A DNA stretch of 64,000 nt from Phoebastria nigripes (taxonomy: Eukaryota > Chordata > Aves > Procellariiformes > Diomedeidae). The stretch is taken from NCBI GenBank assembly GCA_035582835.1, contig JAYKAV010000308.1, forward strand, positions 29,810 to 93,809, given 5' to 3'. The translations under genes and the position numbers were made by a program. Shown here piece by piece: positions 10,658-21,027 of the stretch; within the stretch, counting starts at the first letter, position 1, and each line of letters starts with the position of its first letter. Below the pieces are notes generated by a model. That model did not search any database and was not told the origin of the DNA. It worked only from the letters and a program-made list of their open reading frames with translations.

Positions 10658-12413
10658 CGATGGTTCAGATCTAGTGGCAATGTACTTGTTACCCAAAAGA
10701 AACAAATGCTGCTGACAGCTGCATCACTGGAATAACTACAGTGCTTCTTCCTTATGCTTGCTGTGCTGTACTGTGTGCTTGTATAAGGTGACTGCTTACT
10801 TCCCTGCTAGATCAGTGGAGCTTTGGCTAATAAGAATGGAGACACATGAAAATGCTCGTTATCGCAGGGATCTATCGTAGGTTTCTAAGCCAGGAGGGTT
10901 GGGGTTTTCTTGTGAGTCATTAAACTTTAGTGAATTGCTTGAGGTACCCCATTACGCATGTCAAAAACGTGTCCAGCATAGTTTTGGAATGCACCCCTGA
11001 CTACTATTTTTTTTTTTTTAACAGTTAAGAATGTCAGGGGAAAAAAACCTGTAAGTTAATATGGTTTGCTTGTAACTGATGACACACTGATTGATAATCT
11101 GAAGGGGAAAGGTGATTTTACACAAATGTGATTCAAAATACAGAGCTTGATCCTTGGGGAAGAAAGGGCTTCTGGGATGACAAAATAAAGGCACTGGATT
11201 TGAAGAAAGTGAACAAAGTGCACGGTGTCAAACTCTCTGTATGCTGAGAGAGAGGATGAAGTCGTGTTGTGTCAGCTCAGTCCAGTTTTTCAAACTCTCA
11301 GTAATTTCAAATATGAGGGAAATGCACAAGTGGAAATTGGGTATGTTTAAAAATGTAACAAGACCCAAAACCCCTCGAGTGTCTTGAGGGTAAATTCTGA
11401 AAGGCCAAGGTGCAAGATGTGGCCTTTTCTTTATATCCATTGTTTATTCATTAAGAAAACATTCTGTAATTCTATCAATTTAGAAAGGAAGACAAAGTAG
11501 AGAGCTGGTATACAATGGGATACTTCCTCCCAACCTTTACTGGCAGCACAGATATGACTGTTGAACTGAGCAGAGAGTATTTGTCTGGACTCTGTGCCTC
11601 ATCATTAAATTATACCCAATTTTTTTGGAACTGTTGCCATAGAGGAAGAAAGACTTGGAGATGTCTTTCTTCCAAATAATTTGGTATGCTTCCAAATGTT
11701 TAAAAAGCTGTGGAGGGTAATGAAGTAAATTGTTCTTTTTGCTCAAGTAGGGTAAGAAGGTAAATAGTAGGCTAATTTGCAAGGAGGTGGAGTTCAGGTT
11801 TCAAAAATTAAGACGTTTGAATAAGCTGTCATATCTTTATTGCTGGACTTTTGTAAGACCAGACTGGACAAATGCTTGTCAAAGTCCGTGTAAATACAGC
11901 TGGCCCTGCCTTGGAGGTAGGTGATAGACTGTAAAGATGGTTGGGTTTTTTTGTTCTGCCTTTTGTTCCGTGGCAAATTTTGGCAAATCATAGCTTTCTA
12001 GTGGCTCCTGTCTCATTGCTGCTCTGTAATCTGTGAAGAATCTACAGATGTCAGTGAAAGACAAACTTAACTCTTATTTTCTGATTCAGAGTTATGTCCT
12101 GGTGCTCAGGGTTTTTTTTGTTGGTGTGGTTTCTTTTTCCTTTCTTCCCTTTTTAAAAATCAATATTAGCTAAATGCAATAGGAGATAACCTCTTCCTTC
12201 ACTGGCTGCATTGGCATTTTCATGCCCAGCTAATTGTTTTGTTACTCCTGTGACTATTTTTTTCTTTTCTATATCTCTAATGGTAGCATGATCAGACTGT
12301 TCGTAATACGATTTTTGACTTAAGGGCAGATTAGTTATCTTCTCTTTAAACATTAGAAATAGAAAAAAAAGGGCATATGTGAAAATAAAGTTAATTCCAG
12401 TACACTTTGATTT

Positions 12414-12521
12414 AAAAAAAAAAAAANAANAAAAAAAACCCAAAAAAACCCCCAACAAAAAACAAAAACCAAACAAACAAACAAAAAAAACCAAAACAAC
12501 AAAAAAACCCCAAAAAAACCC
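12414..12521. repeat. A/C-only low-complexity tract
   Basis: For about 108 bases the + strand holds only A and C (plus two N). The pattern is irregular A-runs broken by C-runs and CAAA units. The N bases suggest sequencing difficulty. Peptides read through it on either strand are artefacts. Confidence 0.9.
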
Positions 12522-13992
12522 TTTAGAAATCACTCTAAAAATGTTTTGTAGTCCAATTTTCTTTCTAACTTGTTCTTTCCTCTCCTAAATAAGAAAGCTG
12601 TTCCCTGTAATTACCTAAAAGTTGTTCTCTAAATTTAAACCATTACTACTTTAATCTAAAAATAAGCTGTTCTCTAGAGAGATACGATAGTATAGCTATA
12701 AAAAAATTAAATGTCCATCTATGGCAGCTTTTTATTGTAGAACCTCCCTTAGGATTAAAGTATTGCCCTTTCTGAAAACAAATGTTCTAATAGCAGAGAA
12801 ATGGCTCCACGGAATCTCTTGTAAAGGTCTCTCCAGTCCAACAGAACTATTTTGTAAATTATCTGGGAAACTAGCCAGGCCTGTTTGATGTGCACTACAA
12901 AAAATAAACAGATCTTGCTTGAAAGACTATGATACTGTTCCCTAGCATGGTTCTAGATCAGTTTTTGTCCACTGCCATGAAAAGCTGTTCACATATAAAC
13001 AGGTAGTAGTTAGACCTTTATTTCAACTACTTATTTCAGCCTTCTAATAAATTATTTTAGCTTAATTTACTGAAACTGAACAGATAAGCAGCATTTAAGA
13101 CTTCTGTGCCTCCAGCTAATAAATTTATGATAAAAAGCATATAGTTTTGGAGACTTTGGCTCAGATCTTCAGATGCAGAGGAAGAAGGCAGACACAAATG
13201 TCTGTTTAACTGCTGCCAGAAAAGGTTTGTTCTGGCATTTGGAGGCAGAGTTGTGCTTTGTGGCCTGACTTTAACCTCTGATGCTGAGAGTTCCTGTATG
13301 AGATGGAATTCCTGCGTTGGGCAGTACCTGAATGATGTAATATTGCTTGTTGCTTGTGTTCACTGCTACTCTCGAGTTCAGGGGTTTTTCCCCCCTAAAC
13401 TGACATGTTCTTAGTATTTTCTTGAAGTGACCTCTACAGTGTTTCAGCTTATCCTAGTGTCTTGCTGCTGCATCATTTGAAGTTGTAGCATGTCTTCTCC
13501 ATGTCTCCAAGGTCCATGTTCTCAGCAGACTCCATTTCATCAGTTAGGTTTATTTAAAATATGCTTAGTGGCACATAAAAAAGTAGTAGATATACAGCTG
13601 ATAGTTGAAGTAAAAACTTTTGAGTTGAGCTTTTGCATATCCATTGTAAGCTACTGGGTAAACAAAAACTTAAGGTACTGATGCACTGAAGCTATGTAAC
13701 ATTTTCCGTTCCTAGTACCCTTTTCAAAGTTGTGTGTGCTTTGCACTGTGATGTAATCTGTCAGTTTTTCCATGTGTTTGTCCATCCTTTTCATGAGTAC
13801 CAGCTGAATTTTTAGTTCCTCTCCTTTAGGATTTCACATGCTGAACTTGCAATGCATGGCAACCACTTCATGCAATTGTGGCATTATTTTTTTCCTTTTC
13901 AGAGCATCTGCTAACTTTTTAATTGGTATGTTCATCCTAAAACTAATTTTGCTATTTAGGCTTATTTTTAGAATTTTTTTCTTCTCTTGCAG

Positions 13993-16530
13993 GTGCAACT
14001 TTTAGAAGAAGCTTGTTTGCTAGCACTTTGGAGAAAACTGAAAACTCCCAAGAGATGCATACTATTTAAGGAAATGTATTTATGGCATTGTAGCATTTTA
14101 CAAGTTCTGTGATGGCATCCATGCAAGGTTAAACACTTAATGATTTTTCACCAGTAAAATCAGTAAGATTTAGATACTTAAATACTGTTGAGCTGTGTGG
14201 ACCTCATACCAAATGTTGGGCTTCATCTTGGAAAGAAAAAAATACATGTAAGTTTTTGGACAGGAAAGGTAAAAGCCTTATCAAATAATCTTAATTTTTT
14301 TGTACTTAGACAAGCATTTTTAATGAGCTCAATATTACGAGTAATATGATTACACTATGGATAAACTTTGTTCACCACTCCGGTGCATCTGGATTTTTCT
14401 CCTCTGTTCTTCCCCTCCAGAATTGACAAGTGTTTGCTGAAGATAAAAGCCAGCCTTTGGAAGATGAAAATACTCTTTTAATCTAACTGCTAGTAGCCAA
14501 GCAAAACATACAAGGAAATAATTATGTCAGCCAAAATCTGCATGTGTGCCTTTAGTACATAAGCCCTCAGACTCTGTGAAGGGTACTTCACTGTACAGAG
14601 TGGTTCAGTGATATGCAGATGTGAAATTAAATTGTTGTCTTCCCCCCCTTACCTCCCCCTTACTACTTAACATAGGCTGAAGAGCATCTTTTTCTATGCT
14701 GTTGGGTGAGCTTCTGGGAAGGTTACTTTCCTCAAAGCCACTGGTTCTCCCGTTTTCTTGTAATTACTCACTCATATTTGAAGAATGCCTAATAGTTTTG
14801 CCTTTCTTTTTTGTTTTTACCCACAGGTTCCTTATTAAGCTAAGGCAACATATTTCAACCATTAGATAAGGATATGGAATATTTGGCATTAAAAATTTAT
14901 GGAGTATATACTGAAGTACTTCAGAGTGGCTTTATTGGACTGAGGGTAGCTGTTTTCATTGGCACCAAAATCTTAAGCCAGTGTCAGTCCCTTCATATTT
15001 TAAGTGTGACTTACTGCTAAAAATACCAGTGATGGTTTTGTTATGTTAGTTCTGTGTGTCTACTTACCATGATCTCTGCTTTGTCCTGTGCTTGTTTTTG
15101 GGAGGGAAATCTTTGCAATACTTCAGCAAACTTTGCTGTATAATAGAAACTGAAAAATAACATTTGTTCTGAGTGCCTAAGAATACAAGCTCTAATGTAA
15201 TGCATTTTAGTAGAGATTGCACTATATTCTGAGAACTACAAAGTAACTTAATCTGCTCTATGAACTCAATGAAAATCAGTGTTTATTTTGAAATTGATTT
15301 GTTTTAAATTAATACTTTCAATCCTTTTAGTCCAAGTGCTCTAAACTGTGTTTCTCCTTCAGATCTGAGAATCAGGTTTCTTCATCAGTTTACACAGTGT
15401 TAACAATCAGTATGTACAACGATAAAAAACTTCTTGCTTATGTATTAGATACTCCCACGTCTTGTCAGGAAGCATCAAGTTTACTTCACTCTTGCTGAAA
15501 GTGTGTGCTGCTGATAGTCTTCCTTCTACTTGTATCCATGAGATACTGACTGGGCCTATCAATCACTGATGCTATATATCACCAAAAAAACCTCCCACCA
15601 CCCACCAAAGCTCTGAAAAGAATAAATGGTTTATTGTTCCTTTTAAAATGGATATTTTTAGAGATAATTGTCCATCCTTGAGAACCCAAAACAACTGTTT
15701 GGCCAGGACTGGAACTTGAGCGTTTAGCATCCCTGCACCCATTAGTTTAAACCTGGCTTATGAAATCTCTTCAATATTTAAGTATAACATAAACACCAAG
15801 CTCACCTTACAGGCATACATTTAATATTCTTGAATTTTTTTCTTCTTCAAGCTTCATTTGATTATTTGTATGAAAAGCTAATATTTCTAGAAGAATTTAA
15901 TTAGTATTGGTTATAGTAGTTAGCTTTCAGTTTCCAAGAGATTGAGAGCTATGAATATAAAATGTCACTGGCAAAAGGGAGTATTGGGCAAAACCAAGCA
16001 GTTTCAAATAATTTTCAGAAAGGAGATACACAGTTATAGACTCTCCCAAAAGCTTTAAAAAAAAAAAGGGGGTGGGGGGTATTTTGATAATAGTGTTCTG
16101 ATATATGATGGGTTAGTACGTCAAGTAAATTTGCCAAAAGGATGAAAGAAAGTTTAAACAGAAATATGTATTTTTTTACTTAATTTAAAAGTTGTTTCTA
16201 TTTTGATTCCATTGGAAATATGTAGAATAAAAGAAATGAAAATGTGTTGGATATGTAAAACATTGTTTACCTGTATAAAATACTTATATAAGGTATTATA
16301 AGACCTGATATGTGCAAGAATTTAATTTGTGCATTGCTACTTCAATGAGAGGATTTAGAAACTGTGCCTGTTACACCGCATTTAACACTACACTGCTATT
16401 TTGTAGGGGTATGGATATTGCCATATTAGTCTGCCTTTCTTAAATTTGCATATCAGATGTATTTTTAACAAAATAGTTTATATACAACTTTTGTACTACC
16501 AAGCAGTAAATAAAAAATACTGATTCCTAA
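13993..16530 (+). other. RELL1: RELL1 probable terminal 3'UTR exon
   Basis: This would be a noncoding last exon after acceptor ttctcttgcag. It has no long reading frame and is AT-rich with ATTTA elements (for example near 14,076). Candidate polyadenylation signals lie at 15621-15626, 16226-16231 and 16509-16514. The last is followed by the T/G-containing 'gcttgcttgtgactgac', so I placed the end near 16,530. With the missing first exon this gives a seven-exon gene. The position and strand are inferred from splice and poly(A) signals, with no transcript evidence. Confidence 0.55.
16509..16514 (+). terminator. RELL1: Distal RELL1 polyadenylation signal AATAAA
   Basis: A canonical hexamer followed within 20-40 nt by a T/G-rich stretch. 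It is the most distal good signal before the sequence turns into the convergent gap. Confidence 0.5.
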
Positions 16531-19500
16531 GCTTGCTTGTGACTGACTTAAGCCTGCATCCATTGTGTGAAATTTAACCTTTGCACAGTTTTAATGTATA
16601 ATGCAATCTCTTTGCATCTTAAGTTTTTATATATGGAGGTAGTGAGAAGGTAAGGTTGTTGTGTGATGTACTTCAGAGCAGTTTTATTTTCTTGAGGAAA
16701 GGACAATTGCAAATATTACTTTAGTTCCATATTTTATATGGGAAAGAAGAAAATCTATGCTTTAATCCAAGCTGGTATCTGATTAGATTAAAGACCTTTT
16801 ACCTTTAAAGTATCAAGACTTTTAACTTTTTATTATATTTGACATTGAGCTTTTAAAAAATACACACCATTATCTTTATTCTCAATTGTTTTCATAAGGT
16901 ATGGAATGAAAAATTACAAATGACAGGAGGCTTTTTGCAGTTGCTTCCTCTCATCCTGTGTCCCTCTGTGATACTACAATGCTTAATTTGTTACATGACG
17001 TTCTCACAGATGACTACAATCTTTAAATGGCATTAAAAATGAGTTTTGCTGTATGAATAGTGTGAAGGAGGCTCAAAGCAAGTTGTTATGGCTGCCTGAG
17101 ACGTAATTATCAGTGTACCATCCTGTTTGCAGTTTTTGTTCTTTATTTCAGTGTTCCCAGCTGCATTACACGAGGTCTGTTTTTGAGGTCTGTATTTGAA
17201 TTTTAGAGGTTTATATACAGCTGTAGTTTATATTTATATATTATATATATTATTTATATATATTATATATATTATTTATATATATTATATAAGAATTAAA
17301 AAAAAAAAAAAAAATTCCTTCCAGGCCTTAATTTTCAAAGAGAATCAAGACACTGCTGATCGTGAAGCTTCTGGAAATTGAACACACTTTCTGATTCTCA
17401 TTTTCAGGGATTTTTTTTTTGTTCCTTTTTTCTTCTACATAACAAAATAACCTGAGAGTAATATATTATACTACTTCTTGTTCCCTTAGGATGTTTCACC
17501 CCTGTCCCCTTTTCCTTGACTTTCTAATGCTTTCAGTAACAATTTCAGGTTATATTGAAGTTAAAACGGAATGCAAATATAACAGTGTCAACAAACTTTG
17601 ATGCCAGAAAAGATAAGGATAGAAGATGGTAATTTTGTGTGATACACAGTTTTTATTAGGTAATATGTGCATATATTGAAATACAAGAGAAATTCTATTA
17701 TAACTGGACTGACATAGAGAAGTCCTCAAAAGAAATGTGAAGAATTTTTTCCAGATGGAATTTTTTTTTTATATGTATAATACTTCTGTTATTTTTCCCT
17801 AATATAGACACTTTATTTTTAGTAGAGCATTATGCCAAAATTCAGGATCCTACCTCATGCTGCTGTAGCAAAACAGATGAGGGAGCTACTTCTATCTTTA
17901 ATAAAATCTGATTTTACTTGTAAAGAGCACAGAGCACACGTGCAATGTATTTTTGAAACATGGTAAGGATTAAAGCATTTCTTTTCTCTTATTTCTGAAT
18001 CTAAACAACCTCAGTTGAAAAGCATACCATAGTGTATTTGGTAGCTCATTGCCATTTTCTTTCTAAACTGTCTCCCTATTTTTCACAGGTACAGAAACCT
18101 TGACAAAATTGGTACCTTACATGATCCCTGTACTCACAAGTGGTTTGTGTGTCACTTGTGGAAAGACAGTGTTATTTCAGCCAGCTGGTCTCGTTTAAAA
18201 AAAAAAAAAAAAGCTAAAGCACAAGTGTTTTTCTGTGTACTTCAAGTCTGTGGATAGACATTGCATCTATGCACCTTCTGTAGAAGTGAACCCAGGCTCT
18301 AGTATTCCTGAAGTCTGCGTGTGCGCAGCTTGGAGCAGGGGCTCTCCTCAGCCTGCTGGAGAGATGTGGCTGTCTCTGGTGCTGGGTAGCAGAGCCAAAC
18401 CGAGAGACACAGAAGGGGGGCGATAGGCACTAAAAGCATGATAGGAAAAGACAGGAGAAAAGGGTGTCAGGTAAGTTTGTTTGGGTTTGTTTTTTGGTTG
18501 GTTTTTTTTTCCCACAAATGAATTGAGCTTGTACTTACTGCATACTAATACAAAATTATGTGGGTTAAAAAGCGCCTTTTTCTGAGATCATTCATCTCTT
18601 GATGAGAGGAGGACATATGGTCTGTTCTGGTTTGGTAATGCTGAACATCCCTACTGGGTTAGAACATGAGACTGTTTCTCCTAAGGAATTAAGTTTCCTG
18701 GATGTTTAATGTATGTTGAGTACTCCCACCTGTGCCCCGGATGTAGTTTGCAGTGCAAATCAATTTGTATCTATTAAACTAAGGTTTCTGTGCACTTTAG
18801 GCCTGTTCTTTGCTTTTTCCTGCGAAGTGTGTAATACTACTGCTAACGAATAAACAAGAAAACGGAGTGGTTAAGCCTTGGCTATCTAATATTAATGAAC
18901 AACATGTACGACTTGGCCAGATAAAGACGGATTTAGATTTAATTTTTTTTTTCTCAGTGTTTTGTGACGTCCTGGATTTGGGAATTTTATTTGAGGGAAG
19001 TTTGCAGTTAGGCTTAAAGTACTGGCAGATGCTGGATGCAGTTTCCATTTCTCTCTTGTTTTCTGTATCCTTGTTGATTTTTTAAAATTTTTTTTCCTCC
19101 CTAGTTTTAGGGGGGTGTGCAATAAGGTGCTGCTGGTCTGTTTACTCTTTCCATAATTTGATTGTATCTCTTGCTCTGGATGCACCATTTCTTCTCCTCT
19201 CTGCACCACCTGTGGCAGGGCTGGCTGATTTTTGAACTACTGCTGCACAGAGCTGCAAGGCACCAGTCAGCCCTGGAGCCGCGTTCCTGGCAGGTTAAGA
19301 CCATCTGGTGAGGCAAAACTAGTAAAAGGATATGTAAGGCTGGAGCAAGATGAGGAAAAGGAAGCTGGGCAGTTTGAGAAAGTAGGAGTCTGTTCCTCTA
19401 ACTCTCAGAGAAAAGAAGGTAGGAGAGACGCCAGGCCCATAGTGCTGGAAGCGTGAAGATGGCGGAAGCCTGTGAAGAGACATACTGGCAAGGTCTGAAA

Positions 19501-20825
19501 GCTGTCTGTGCTGTTAAAGTAAGTGACCTCTGAATTATCCGTGACCGGGGGGCATGAGTGGGTTGGTGGTATATTTTGCTAGTAAGTTTAGATAAAAAGA
19601 GATACTGAGTCACCTGTGGCATGGATGGGCCTTAGTCCCGCTCCTGTTACGTGGGTACTGCTTGGCCATCTGTTTCTGGACGTGCAGTCAGGCTTGCTTT
19701 GTCTTGGTCTGTGTAAAGTCTTCGCAGAGTAGGCCTATTGCATCCTAACTGAAAGAGCTCCTCTTAAATTTTATCTGTGCAACCCCTAGTGTTGTAGAGA
19801 TGCAATGGCATCAAGTTTAGCTATAGCATCTGTCTTCCACAAAAGAGGATATATTGGCAAATGTATTTTTCTACCAATGTAACCGCTCACTTCTATATAT
19901 GTAAACCCTCTGATTTTTTTTTTTTCCCCTGCTTCCCTTGTTAGCTGTCATTTCCTTGCCTATTTTCAGTTGGTCATCCCAGTCTTGTTTCTTCTGGACT
20001 GCAGAGTTGTTAAGTGTGCAGCAGTGGTGGGCAGGAGGCACTCGTGCTTATACTGCNCGGTTGTGTTGATGGTCTGGAAATGGTGGTCATGGGGAATAGA
20101 GAGCACTTGCTTTGGTAAACTTCTCACAGCTGTCAGCATGCAGAAAAACAGCCATTTTGCTGTTGCAAAACAGCAGTTAACAAACCTAGCTGATACCTGC
20201 TGGCACTGCTGGCAGAGGGGCAGGTATGGAGAGGAGGCAGCAATGGGAGTATGAGAAACTTGGGAAGATGGGACGAAGACTGAAAAATAGTAGTGATAGT
20301 AAGGTCAGCAGTTGTCTCTTACTGTCCTAAAAAATTAGCCATTGCTCCATGGGTGTCACTATATATCCAGCTACATACCCAGGTAATATGGTGTGATTTC
20401 TGCATTGAATTAAGATAGTATTTTGAAATTATCATATGAAAATAGTGAGTATTTAACTACTGGCCTTCAGTATTTTGATTTACAGTCAAAATAATTATCC
20501 TTTAAAAGCAGCAATCCTAGGAGAGTGTTAAATTAAAATACCCATGGTATTTCCCAAACCTTGTTTTTCAAGGATTCTACATATCTGTGTGTGAATACAC
20601 ATACACACAGACGTATATGCACAGAGAGGGGGACGGGAATGTGACGTTTTCAAAACCTGCTCGCAGCTGACAGCATAGAGCAGCTGAAAGACGTATTTGC
20701 TGGCAGCAGAGGGAGCTATTGAAGCTTGTATTGCTCATTCAAAAAACTCGGCGTGTGTCAGTGTAAAAATAGTAGCAATAATAAAAAAAAAATTAAAAAG
20801 CCCTAATGTAATGGGAGATCTGAGG
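16531..20825. other. Intergenic gap between converging genes, left part
   Basis: I see no exon with protein similarity. It contains an AT-rich tandem repeat (17,228-17,291), several A or T runs, and a T/G low-complexity run near 18,476-18,511. A short ATGGCGG start-like sequence with a perfect splice donor lies at 19,459-19,524 and is treated as a finding. The rest is unremarkable AT-rich DNA. Confidence 0.7.
17228..17291. repeat. AT-rich tandem repeat
   Basis: About three copies of a 20-22 base unit of the form 'tatttatatattatatat'. It is composed only of A and T and is followed by a poly-A run (17,299-17,314). Confidence 0.85.
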
Positions 20826-20830
20826 TGCCT

Positions 20831-21027
20831 CGCTGTTTCTCCGCAGTAGCATTTTGCTGCCCTGGGGGTGAGTGTCCGGGTCTCTTGTGCCCCGGGAAAG
20901 GACAGGGTGAGGGGGGCGAAGGCGGCGGCAGCCCGCAGCGGCCGGGCCCGCGCCCCGGGCTGGGGCAGAGCTGCGGCCGGCCGGGGCCCGGGAGCTCGGC
21001 TCCTGCCCTGCGCCCCGCCGGCGGCCG
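20831..21027. promoter_or_regulatory. Compact CpG island in the convergent gap
   Basis: I counted roughly 23 CpG dinucleotides in about 197 bases of very GC-rich sequence. The surrounding DNA is AT-rich and almost free of CpG. Runs such as GGCGGCGGC, GGCCGGGCCCGCG and GCCGGCGGCCGGG look like SP-type binding sequence. Retained CpGs imply an unmethylated promoter or regulatory element. It lies about 4.3 kb past the RELL1 end and 5.6 kb past the C4orf19 end, so it is not the promoter of either. An unannotated noncoding transcript or a distal regulatory element is the likeliest explanation. The long frames read across it in several frames are typical of GC-rich DNA and are not convincing genes. 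Confidence 0.65.

Larger units (their letters stand above)
10330..13992 (+). other. RELL1: RELL1 intron 6, within the 3'UTR (or alternative short 3'UTR)
   Basis: A donor-like CAG|GTATCA follows the stop by 7 nt. The matching acceptor is cttctcttgcag at about 13,981-13,992. If the donor is skipped, transcription runs into three AATAAA signals at 10582, 10623 and 10652, giving a short 3'UTR. The interval also holds an A/C-only low-complexity tract at 12,414-12,521. I see no coding exon. The splice assignment rests on site quality and on the exon count of the mammalian gene. Confidence 0.6.

Noticed and set aside
12153..12533. A 126-codon frame with a Phe-rich 'membrane' segment on the - strand
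   Set aside because: The hydrophobic stretch is the complement of the A/C-only tract, which contains N bases. There is no support outside it.
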